From: Craterostigma plantagineum
Taxonomy: Eukaryota; Streptophyta; Magnoliopsida; Lamiales; Linderniaceae
Direction: 5' to 3'
DNA: 64,000 nt
Assembly: GCA_027422505.1 (NCBI GenBank)
Contig: JAPQWV010000001.1
Coordinates: forward strand, 4,154,001-4,218,000
Shown here piece by piece: positions 34,377 to 44,656 of the stretch. The position numbers and the translations under genes are program-made. The notes below the pieces were generated by a model. That model ran no database searches. It was not told the DNA's origin and saw only the letters and a list, made by a program, of their open reading frames with translations. Every line of letters starts with the position of its first letter. Positions within the stretch are counted from its first letter, which is position 1.

Positions 34377-35433
34377 TATTGAATAAGCTCAAAGTAAAAA
34401 AAAAATGTAAAAAGAAAACGGTAATCTATAAAAAAATACTCAATTGAGTACAATTTTTACACATAACTACCCATGTCAGAAAATTTTACAGATAGGTACC
34501 CGGTTTAATTTTACCAGTTCTTCAGTCATGTCGTACCTTCCTGTGTGTATATTGCGTACCATAGCACGTTGATATAGGGTACCTAAGTATAGCATACGTC
34601 GTACCTACGGCATGCCTGTGTATTACATAGGGCGTACCTAAATATAACATACGTCGTACCATTTTCTGTTATGTAGGGTACCCAAATGTGTTGATATAGG
34701 GTACCTAAATATAACATACGTCGTACTTACGGCATGTCTGTGTGTTACATAGGGCGTACCTAAATATAACATACGTCGTACCATTTTCTATTATGTAGGG
34801 TACCCAAATGTGTTGAGATAGGGTACCCAAATGTGTTGTATGATGTACTTTCGGGGATCGGGTACCTATGTGCAAAAAAATTATTCTGTTAGGTACCTAT
34901 ATATGAAAAAATCCTGATTGGGTACTAAATTACAAGTTTTTTTTCAAATAGGTACTTATGTGTAAAAACCCCAAAAGAAAAAAGAAAAAAATCAAAATAA
35001 GTTCGAATAAGTAATTCTAATACAAATATTCGCATACTATTAGAACAGTAAAAAAAATCACAAGTCGAGCAAATCTGAGGAAGAAAACAAAAAAGACAAA
35101 GAGTCTGCTCCGCCGAACAAATTACATGCGCATGAAGAAAAAATCTGCCAACGAAGATCGGATCAAAGAAAGGAAACTAATTGTTTGACTTTTCCTCTCC
35201 ATTTGTCTTATAGTAGCATTATAAATTAGCATCATACATTTTGTGATTGATATAGAGAGAAGTAAAAATAAAAGAAAGAGAGAGCAATCTGTAAGTGTAG
35301 TTAAAAAATTCTCCTCAAAAAATGCAAGCTATTTTTTTATTCTCCTCATTTCGATCTCACACAGAAAAATATTCAGCCCCAAAATCCTCAGATCGTTCTC
35401 ACACACGGACATATCATGCATTTGAAAATAACA
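34377..35433 (+). repeat. Copia-2 3' LTR (with inserted MITE)
   Basis: Begins TATTGAATAAGCTCAAAG after the polypurine tract, pairing with the 24441 stub, and ends AATAACA before GCCCA. About 34454-34968 is an inserted element. The rest is A-rich with a possible TATA/start region (TATAGTAGCATTATAAATTA near 35209). Confidence 0.75.
34454..34968. mobile_element. MITE-like element with 122-bp tandem repeats
   Basis: Ends are inverted (TTTTTACACATAACTACC at left; GGTACTTATGTGTAAAAA at right). The interior holds two full 122-base units (from 34571 and 34693) and the start of a third (34815), each with GATATAGGGTACC, ATACGTCGTAC and GTAGGGTACCC words. No TSD was established because the surrounding LTR is A-rich. 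Confidence 0.65.
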
Positions 35434-35549
35434 GCCCAACACAAAGTATTAAGAATACTGTTATACTTACTACCCATTCATGTTTATGTTATTCTTAGTT
35501 TTTGGCTATGAATAATCATGTAGAGTCCTTTTACTTATATAAATATACA

Positions 35550-35581
<32 letters not shown>

Positions 35582-35657
35582 CCTGCAGTAAAGAATTGCT
35601 TGCGTAGCTGGTCTTTCCCTGACCGCCATTCATGTGAAGCACTTGCGAAACTTCCAT

Positions 35658-37233
35658 AATTTCTTGCTCTTTCTTTTTCTAGCTTTGTATAAAAGAATGA
35701 ATGAGCATATCGTCGTCGAGAGCTCTATAATAGGGGCCAACGTGCATAAATATCTTGCTGCCACGACGACTAGATATTTATCATTCGATTTATTATCAAA
35801 TTTGATCTTTTTCACATGCGCATATCATCGTATGTCGGAGAACGTATGTATGGCTTGGAAAATTATCGTACACGAACGCATAGTGAACCGTGTCCTAACG
35901 ATATGCACCACGTTTAAATCATGAACCAAAAATTCGACCATCGTTTATTGTAATTTCATTTTAGTGAAACTCCCTTTCAATAGTTACGTCATTCCTGAAT
36001 CCAATTGAGCTACAAAGTACAAACCCTATTACGTCAATAAAAGGATATATGGTGAAAAGCGAATAATAACTGTTACCTTTAATGATTAAAAGCAATTAGC
36101 TACAAACCCTTTTCGTCTTCATTAAAGTGGGGAGAACATTGATATAGATCTAAATTAAGCTGTGCTGATCAGGTATAGACAATTAAAGTGGGGAGAACAT
36201 TGATATAGATTCAAGTGTGTAAAAATCTTACTTCATAAGTACACAGAAAAAAGTTAATGGTAAATGCAAGGCCAGTGCTCTCTATTGGTAAAACTTAGGC
36301 ATGCAGACTAATATTGATCTGCAGGTAACAAATTAGCCTTTAAATAAATCATTTTAGCAGACAACAAAGGCCGTAAGGTATAGAACGTACGCGCAATCCG
36401 AATCATACAAAAACTGTGTGAAATATATCGATAACACGTTTTACATTATTTTTCCTCGGACACATTGGTCTAATTTATTCCGAAAGTCGTCGTCCAAAAA
36501 TAATTCAATGTCGTGTTAGTCGCAGTGTTGGGGAAACTGACTGTCTCGATGCATAATAATATATCCGTCTGTGTACGATCAACATTTTAGAAATACAATT
36601 TTGTAATTCAGTTTCGTAAATTTTTGCGTACCCATCAATCAATATATCAGAAATAAACGTGCGAGCCACCGCACATCTCATACTAAATTAGAAATATCTG
36701 AATTTGGTAACATATGCATGTGTAATAATTTTTTTCTTCAATTTCTAATGTGATACCAATGATAATTAACGAATAACGTTTTATCACACAACTGATCATT
36801 CAGATTTCTCTAGTTGGAGTTGCGAAATAAAATTAAACTAGCAGGCCATATTCCACCCTTACAGCAGATTAAAACTAGATAATAGTTGCATATATTATTT
36901 CGTAGGACTGTTGGTTTGCTGAACGTTATACGATCTTCGACTTCGAAGTATTTATGGCTCTCTTTCAATATAAAAACGCAGATCCATATGTGGCAAATGT
37001 ATCCCCCAATTAAAATATTAGAAATAAATTGATTTAATAAACACCACATGTTCCACATACACAAACATTAAAGGAAGCGAACCAGTCGGCAACAATAGAG
37101 TGAACACACAAACACATACCAAGAATAATATACAAACAAGATAACATAAAACAGTAATACGTCGAAGAGGCGCGGGGCCATTTAAATACAATCTTTAGAA
37201 TGGTTAATAATCAATCAGATGATAGAGTAATTA
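35658..37233. other. Spacer between SABATH copies B and C
   Basis: Two parts: the 5' flank of copy B (35658 to about 36325, matching 13112-14160 without its LINE) and the 3' flank of copy C (about 36325-37233, matching 17710-18634). A short local duplication, AAGTGGGGAGAACATTGATATAGAT, occurs near 36125 and 36186. No gene found. Confidence 0.7.
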
Positions 37234-38616
37234 TTACTTCAACTTGGTCATGCACACTGTGACATTGACAAACGTTGTCTTGCCTTCTCCTTTAGACATG
37301 CTATCGCCGAGAAGTTTCTCATACTTGAAGAAAAGATTATCAATTATCGGATGTCCAAATTGTTCTACTAGCAATGGCTCATACACAGATCTCATGCACT
37401 GTGCTACATCGTACCCATCATGATCATCTTCTTTGTACCCACATTCTGCCCATTTGATCTCTGAGGTTTCCAACCTATTTATGTAGAAAGAACCTTCTTT
37501 ATGACTTCAATCTCCACTTCTTTCTGGCATGGATTATACATAGGGATGTTGAATGAGTGTAGCTTCTCTTCTTCAATCACTCCCTGCAAGTGTAGATAAA
37601 AATATATCAATGTTGTATGTTGATTGGACACATTTAATTCTTGATGATATATTATTACATAGACATATGACATACCTCGGACACCATTTCCCTTAGTGCC
37701 GAGGCCATGAGCTCCCATAGATGCCTAGAATCCTTGCTCTTAGGGTCATCATCACTTTTTCTTCCCAATAAAGTAAGCACCATTTTCCCACCGTCGACTA
37801 ATTCCTCAGAACGGCACTTTAGAAACATGGAAAAATCTGTCTGAAACTGTTCGTAGTAAGCACGAATCACACCTCTAGGGCTCGTGCTTGCAATGTAAAT
37901 GTTGTCCTTGTTCATTTCCATCCCAATGGGAACCTATTGAATCAGTGTACGTAATGAAGTATTAGTGAAGAGATATTAGTAGAGATTATAACTTAAAAAA
38001 TTTACCTTGGAAAGCCAATGGAGGCTATACGAAGAATGGATAAAATGAATGGTTTTTTCTACGAAAAGCCTCCCATAGAACGAACCAGGGACTCCATTCA
38101 CAAAGCAATGGGACGGCGATAATCCCATCTCATTCTTTAATTCGGCTTTAAAATTGGGTAATAACACGCGAAAAATGCAGTTAAAGTCTGTTCCTGGAAG
38201 ATCATTCATGTGAAGGGTAAGTGAAGGCAATTCATGGCCGTGCTTCTTCCTTAGTTCGTCGATGATTCTTACAACTCCTTATTTCATGGCCCTGAAGAAC
38301 AACCGAGCTCTGCTATGCATATGCTATTCATTGGTGATATGCTGTCGTACAACTCTGCTATTGCTTCTTCGACGATTGGCTTTGTCATCGATATCACCTT
38401 TCTCTGATAACAAAACGAGGATTACGAATGCTGATTATTCTGTGCATTGCATGTCCATGCTATTACATGTTTCTGGCTTATGAATAATCAATCATATAAA
38501 GTTGGTTTTTCTATTATATAAATTTACACATACATATGTACCTGCATTAAAGAATTGCTTGCGTAGCTGGTCTTTCCCAGGCCGCCATTCATGTGAAGCA
38601 CTTGAGAAACTTCCAT
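37234..38616 (-). pseudogene. SABATH methyltransferase copy C, nearest to intact
   Basis: Carboxyl-methyltransferase family, all four exons in place with consensus splice sites: exon 1 38616-38542 (MEVSQVLHMNGGLGKTSYAS), exon 2 38403-38006, exon 3 37933-37676 and exon 4 37583-37234, stop after MTKLK. Seen in order: IAELGCSSGP (SAM loop), [92 protein letters not shown], and the conserved C-terminal FHYEKLLGD-like FKYEKLLGD. Two lesions: a net 13-base loss after SSGP in exon 2 and a missing A in the run encoding VIKEGS in exon 4. Total exon length is 1081 bases, close to a normal family member. Expression or repair by sequencing error cannot be excluded for the exon 4 base, but the exon 2 loss removes SAM-binding residues. 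Confidence 0.9.
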
Positions 38617-39170
38617 TGTCTATCTCTCACTCTCTCCCAATATCGAAAGTCCTTTAATGATTTCTATTTAAATATGGAAGAAAACGAGCATTATCAGTAG
38701 CTTTATTTATAGATATGCCAGTATATCTCGTCGTGCTCCGCCAAACGACAATATATTTGTTTGATGTATCTATTAAATTAGGTTTTTAATTGACGGTGCA
38801 TTTATATTTGTTCGGTTATATGATTGGGTTTGGGTCGCCATTTGTGTGCCTAAAAGTTCGCGCAGGAACACATTCACGTTTGTACTAAATCGCCTCTTTT
38901 TCTTTAACGACAGACATGCACATGTAAGTCATCCAAATATATTAAAAAAATCGACCTTTGTTATTAATTATTACATTTCATAAGTGAATCAAATACATTT
39001 TCCCCCTATTATTATCCTATATAAATCATAAATCAAATTCCTGTCCTGCCGATATTGATTAGTCTCGAATATGTAACTTAATCCCTAATCCTTTTATCAG
39101 ACATAAAAAGGCCGCTAATCTGCATATATATAACCAAACCACGCACCCTAAATTTTCTTTTTAAAGACTT
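38617..39170. other. Upstream flank of SABATH copy C
   Basis: AT-rich, no frame recognised. It is the candidate promoter region of copy C (minus strand). TATTTAAATA near 38665 and TATTTATAG near 38703 are TATA-like when read on either strand, but neither is decisive. Confidence 0.4.
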
Positions 39171-39176
39171 ATACAA

Positions 39177-40318
39177 AATTGGGTCCTACTATTCACACCT
39201 CCTACACCTCTTATACCGCTCTTTACACCCCCAAACACTTAGATTTTTATAATAATAATTTTAAATAATCACATGATTCTACAAGAAATATTTTATTAAC
39301 TTATTTTCCATTAACTTAATAATATTAATTACGTGGACTATTCAAAAATTATTAGTTAAGTCATTTTAACCAATGACACATTTAAAACTAGCAAAAATGC
39401 TCGTGGCCCATGGGCCGACCCGCCTCACCCTGGCTGCCATTTCTCAGGCCCACCAGAGGGCGGGCCTATGCCGCGGCAGGCCCGTCAGATATCAAAAAAT
39501 ATTCTTCTAAAAAAGATTAATATATAAATGAATTATATAGTTTTTTATATTTTTTGAGATCCAATTTATTAATCAAATTTAATAACATAAATAAATTTTT
39601 ATTAAAGAATATAAGTTTGATTAGGAGTAATTCAACTTCATTAGTTTATTTTAATGTTTTTTTATTTTTTTTAAATATAATTTCTTTTCATTTTTATTTT
39701 TTAGGACGGGCCTGGCCCACTAGGCCCGCTACCCGCCAGTAGGGCGTGGCGGACTGCCATTCCCATGCCCGCCCACGGGTAAGCCTATGCGGGCCGCGGG
39801 CAGGCCCGCCAAATATCATAAACTATTTTTTTAAGAAAAATTAATATATGAATGAATAATATAGCTTTTTTATATTTTTTAGATCCAATTTTTAATTTAA
39901 TCAAAATTAATACCAAAATAAATAAGAATTTAATTTTGATTAGAAGTAATTCAACTTCATTAGTTTATTTTAATATTATTTCTTTTTTTATATATAAGTT
40001 TTTCGTTTTTACTTTTTAGGACGGGCCGGGCCCACCAGACCCGCTACCCGCCAGTGGGGCGGGCGGGCCTTCATTTACCATGCCCGCTAGATGGAAAACA
40101 AGTAATCTCTAAACTCAATGATTAAAATCTAATTGCATATTTTAATCGGCGAGTATTTATTTAATATTACTTTATATATTACTTAAATTAGTAACATTAA
40201 ACTCCTTTTTTCCTTTTTATATGGGATATGTAATTGGTAAATAATTAATGTTTACTCTAATATTAATTAGGGGGTGCAAATAGAAAAAAAAGGTGGGTAC
40301 TAATAGAATAACCCAAAA
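39177..40318. repeat. Putative TIR element enclosing a GC-rich duplicated insert
   Basis: The outer arms look inverted: GGGTCCTACTATTCACACC with TTTACACCCCC near 39180-39232, against GGTGGGTACTAATAGAATAACCC with GGGGGTGCAAATAG near 40270-40315. Inside, from about 39400 to 40090, a unit of about 305 bases is present twice. Each unit has an AT-rich half, then AGGACGGGCC, GGCCCAC, CCCGCTACCCGCCAGT (39703-39740 and 40018-40055). Boundaries and class (MULE or hAT MITE) are inferred; no clean TSD was seen. Confidence 0.5.
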
Positions 40319-40461
40319 AACTATATATCGAATCATTATAACAATCGATATCTAAATGCACTTGGTAAGTCGCAACAAATTTAACTGGAATTTGTCTCCT
40401 CACTCAATATGGTGGCGGACCCGCTTTCTTCCTTAGTACGTTTCTCGGGTCGGGTTTTAAG

Positions 40462-40952
40462 TAGGCCTGCTAAGATCAAACCCGACCCGCCAACACGAAC
40501 GGCACCCGAAAATAGTTTAGTTTAGTATTTTTGACTTGTTAAAGTAAATAGGTAAACCCGAAACCAACCCAACCCGAAATCAAACCGTTTACCATCCCAT
40601 TTAACCCAAATAATATAAATTATTAAAAATATCCTTAACATAAATAAAATAAACTGCTTCTATTTAATTTATGACTTGTCTTATTTGGAATTTTAATTGT
40701 TGTTGATTTTCAGGAAAAAAAAATAACTGCTTTGTTTCTCTATTGTTTTATTTAATTTGGTTATAATGTTATTTTTTTTTTATTTTAAATGGATTGGCTG
40801 GTTAATGGGTTATATTTGGGTTAACTAAGGTCGGGTTAGGGTTCGATATTTCAACCCGTTTAAGGCAGTCAAGTCAGGGTTGAAGTTTTCAACAAGTTTA
40901 TTAAACGGGTTGAATCCGAATGTAACCCAACCCGACCTGTTTACCACCCCTA
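40462..40952. mobile_element. hAT MITE with GTTTTAAG TSD
   Basis: Exact 8-bp duplication GTTTTAAG (40454-40461, 40953-40960). Inverted ends TAGGCCTGCTAA and TAGGGGTGGTAA agree at nine of twelve, followed on both arms by CGGGT/ACCCG-rich subterminal repeats. 491 bases, no coding capacity. It lies about 145 bases upstream of the oxidoreductase start codon. Confidence 0.88.
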
Positions 40953-41097
40953 GTTTTAAGAAACAGGAGATAATACAATCATTCATTACGCACCTCACAG
41001 TTCAGAGTTCACACACAAACAACACTCACTCCTAAAACATAGGTAAAGGGGAAAAAATAAAATAAAAATCAATCGACGGCAAAACCCACCACTCAAC

Positions 41098-43128
41098 ATG
41101 AGCCAAAACCCACCACCGACGACAATCAGATTCGGCATCGTGGGCTGCGCCGAAATCGCCCGCAAAGTCTCCCGCGCCATACTCCTCTCCCCTTCCTCCA
41201 CCATAGCCGCCGCCTTTGCCAGGGACAACGACTTTGAACGTACGGCTCCTACGAGGGCGTCCTGGACGACCCAAACGTCGACGCCGTGTACCTTCCTCTG
41301 CCGACGAGTTTGCACCTCAAGTGGGCCGTCTTGGCAGCGAGGAAGAAGAAGCACCTGCTGTTGGAGAAGCCAGTGGCGTTGAACGTCGGCGAGCTTGATG
41401 AGATTCTTAAAGAGTTTGAGTCGAATGGGCTGCAGATTATGGATGCCACGATGTGGATGCACCATCCTCGTACGGAAAAGATGAGGGCTTTCTTGGCAGA
41501 TGCTAACGCCTTCGGACAAGTTAAATCCGTATGTGTTTTCGTTTCTTACTTACACTCATGTTTTGGTTTTTTTCTTTCCATGAGTGTTGAGAGTTGAGCA
41601 TCGCTGAGAAGGGTTTTTGTAGTGTTTGAGGACTGGATGAGCGATTAGATTGTAATTCGTTGATATATAGTATATAATTTAAATTTATAAAATGAAATAT
41701 AATACCCCTCCTTCAACTTAAAATGTTTTTACTCACTCCGTCCCAGTAACTTATGGACATTTGGGATATGGCACGGTTTTAAGAAATTGAATGTTTTAAT
41801 AATATAGTACAATTAAAAGGTAAAAAAATGTATATTCTGACACGTCTTTTAAGAATATTTAATATTATTATATTGATTGTTTGTGATACTTTTTTGTTAA
41901 ATTAGAAAATGTACAAAAGATAGTGGGACGCCCGATTTTGTAAAATGTACAAAAGATAGTGGGACGGAGGTAGTATTTGGTAATTACTAATTAGAGCCCC
42001 GACTTAGAGGTAGGATACGAATCTTCACGACCATCCTCAAATGAAAATTATAAGTTATGGCCAGAGAAAATCAACGTAGGCGATGGGAGATTTTTTGTTA
42101 TATAATATATATTGAAATACTATACACTCCTTCAAGTTTAACCTTTTAGGTGAAATAACCATTCAACAAAAAATGAACGTTAATAGATATATGAACGTTA
42201 ATGGATATTTAACTTCGGTTGTAAGACTCAACCTAGGCGGTGTGCTCTGCGACATAAATTGTCTTGGCTGCCATTTGGTTAGTTTCAATTTTTTGTTTTG
42301 GAAAATAATTTCCAAATACATTGTCAAAATTGACATTATTCATTTAGATGGATGACTCTGACTTACCTATTAGCATATAAACGAACATAATAAAAAACAA
42401 ATATACCGTCCTAAGTTTTGCCCTAGCGATTTTTACAACATTGATATTGAGCTGCATCTCTTATGCAGATCAACAGCACGTTCGGATTCCTCGGGAACCA
42501 ACGCTTCCTCGATAACAACATACGAGTGAAGCCCGACCTCGACGCCCTCGGAGCCCTGGGAGACGTCGGTTGGTACTGCATCCGAGCGATCCTCTGGGCG
42601 ACCGACTATAAACTCCCGAGCACCGTCCAAGCCCTCCGCGGGACGACCTTCAACGCCCACGGAGTCATCGTCGACTGCGGCGCCTTTTTCCACTGGGAAG
42701 ACAACAACAACGCGGGCGGCGGAGGCGTAACCGCCACCTTTCGATGCTCTTTTTTGTCGAACCTCACCATGGACCTAACCGTGGTCGGGACCCACGGGAC
42801 GCTCCACGTGGACGACTTTGTTATCCCATTCGACGAGGGAAAGGCTCCGTTTTGGACCACTACGAAGTCGGACTTCAAGGAGCTTGATTTAGGGTGGGAC
42901 CCGAAGCCTACGGATCATTTAGTGAGCCTCGAGGAGGGGAAGCTTCCTCAAGAGGCTCTCATGGTCGAGGAGTTTTCGAGGCTCGTTGCGAGGGTTAAGT
43001 ATGGAGGTGAGTTGCCAGAGAAGAAGTGGGCGATTGTTACTAGGAAGACTCAGCTTTTGATCGACGCGGTTAGGGCTTCGATCGAGAAGGGTTATGAGGT
43101 CATGGAAATCGATGGGTCCGTTGCATGA
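41098..43128 (+). pseudogene. Gfo/Idh/MocA-family NAD(P)-dependent oxidoreductase gene, frameshifted in exon 1
   Basis: Members of this plant family are Rossmann-fold dehydrogenases thought to act on sugars or diols; the substrate is unknown here. Exon 1 (41098-41528) starts MSQNPPPTTIRFGIVGCAEI; GIVGCAEIARK is the nucleotide-binding loop. The frame then loses about eight residues after STIA and shifts by two bases near 41240, after which VLDDPNVDAVYLPLP and LLLEKPVALNVGE (Glu-Lys-Pro motif with the catalytic Lys) continue to a GTATG donor. The intron (41529-42468) ends TTATGCAG. Exon 2 (42469-43128) is fully open: LDALGALGDVGWYCIRAILW, CSFLSNLTMDLTVVGTHGTL, LPQEALMVEEFSRLV, stop TGA. An AATAAA lies at about 43269. 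Strong coding quality outside exon 1 suggests recent damage or an assembly error. Confidence 0.82.
41730..41975. mobile_element. Stowaway-type MITE in the oxidoreductase intron
   Basis: Inverted ends CTCACTCCGTCCCA and GGGACGGAGGTAG flanked by TA. The Tc1/mariner-type CTCCCTCCGTCCC terminus is diagnostic. A direct repeat AAAATGTACAAAAGATAGTG lies at its right end (about 41906 and 41942). Confidence 0.88.
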
Positions 43129-44656
43129 GGAATTTTGCGCCTTCTCTCCGTGTGTCGTTTTTCTTGGTTTCTTCTGCCGTTAGTGTGTGTTTCGATTGCA
43201 TTTGTAATGATTTGTCCTTTATCTTCCTGGGCTGTCCTTAGCTCGCGCTGCTAGCGCGTGTTATTTGAATAAAACCGCCGTCTAATCGTTGTACCGAAAA
43301 ACTTATGTCATGGGATTTTTTTTTCTCTTTTTGACGAGCTATTGTTAACTAATATTTTCCGCACTCTCCACTGTGGGTGGCTACATAACTATATACTATT
43401 TTTAAGTCATTTTTAACAGGTAAAATTATAATATTATGCTTAATTTTGTGTTATTTATAAGTGTATAGAAAATTGATTTTCGGGGTAATAATTGGAATAA
43501 ATTTAAAATGACGAGTAAGTAATAATTACGATGATTCTCATACAAATCAAATTGAGGAAAAGTTAGTTTTATTGTTCTCATCCTTTTAATATAATAGCTA
43601 GATAGTATTAGAATTTATTAGGGAAAATTCTATGCAGACCCCCTCAAATTCTATTTAGACCTCCTAATAATTATCGCACAATTAATTGCAGCTTTAAATA
43701 TTATATCTTGACCAAATATTACTTAACTGAAAATTTGAGGACTTTTCTATTTTGAACACGTGCGATCTAACCCACTTAATCCTTTAATTTTTACTAATGT
43801 AATTATATCATCACAAATTAATTTTTAACTATACTTAAAAGTAATTTATAAATTATAAGACTAATTATATCTCCAAAAATCATTTTTCCTTTTACATATT
43901 TATTAATTGTTTGTAGATGGTTCTGACGTTGTAGTAGCTGTTTATTAAAATATTAATTCCACATAGTTAGATTATCTCTTTTATAGCTATTGTTTGAATT
44001 ATCTTTCTATACATTTAGTAAATAAACGTATAAAATTATAAGTCAATATTTAGAAATATGATATTGATCTTGGTTTTTATTTTTATTTTTGTATAAATCT
44101 GTGTATGTTATATGAAATATATAATATGGGAAGAATACTTTTTTAAAATAATAATGGAATAATAATATTAATTAAATAAACTAATGTAATTTTTTAAGTG
44201 TTAAAACGTAAATTTAAATATAAATAAATTAATTAATATTTATCGAAAATTGGATCAATAAATTGCGTTGGGTGACTGTATTAATGAGTAGATTTAATGA
44301 ATTAATGCTTACAATTATTGTTGTTGAATCAATGTAGAAAACAATTATTTTTATAATTTTCAATGTTTTTTTCACCCCAATAGTAGCACCCTTTTATTAT
44401 TGTATTCAGAAACAAATGAATGTCTATTACATAAAAGTCTTCCCATGGAATGGAAATGCATACAAGTTTTAACAAACAAAGATATTCAATAAAAATACAA
44501 ATGACAAAAAAAAAAATACAAACTTTGCGATTAATTATTCTCAGAACCCGTCTCCATGACGAGACAAAGTCTTTCACCTATGTCTTGACGACTTTTGGAA
44601 CACCCTTTTTGTATAAATTTATCTTACAATTAATTATTTGATGAATAAATAAAAAA
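43129..44656. other. AT-rich intergenic region
   Basis: No coding frame, TIR or LTR was recognised. The first 150 bases are the 3' UTR of the oxidoreductase gene; the last stretch before 44657 is the 3' side of laccase 1. Long A/T homopolymer-rich blocks dominate 43420-44500. Confidence 0.6.

Larger units (their letters stand above)
24441..35433 (+). mobile_element. Copia-2: 11-kb nested copia insertion in intron 1 of SABATH copy B
   Basis: The outer ends are TGTTCAATAAGCTCAAA (5' LTR stub, 24441 to about 24510) and a 3' LTR ending ...AATAACA at 35433, with target duplication GTCCA/GCCCA (24436-24440, 35434-35438). Copy D intron 1 at 6344-6348 shows the unoccupied GTCCA site in matching context. 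Its own gag-pol runs on the plus strand in pieces from about 28640 to 34376. It is interrupted by copia-3 (minus), an hAT, three solo LTR/MITE insertions, and many stops, so it is long dead. Confidence 0.88.
18635..35657 (-). pseudogene. SABATH methyltransferase copy B, exons spread over 17 kb by insertions
   Basis: Exon 1 (35657-35583) encodes MEVSQVLHMNGGQGKTSYAS plus five residues and keeps CAG|GT. Exon 2 (24409-24005) reads RKVISMTKPIVEEAVTEMYD and IAELGCSSGP but then has one extra base and a 7-base loss, so the SAM loop is frameshifted. Exon 3 (19319-19062) is open: NKDNIYIASTSPRGVIRAYY and MFLKCRSDELFHGGKMVLTF. Exon 4 (about 18981-18635) reads EEEKLHSFNIPMYNPCPKEV then stops at KWA* where copy C has KWAECGY (GAA to TAA), with another base lost just after. 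The intron 3 acceptor is GG where copy C has AG. Intron 2 holds a 4.6-kb gypsy LTR nest and intron 1 an 11-kb copia nest. Several independent lesions make it a firm pseudogene. Confidence 0.9.
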
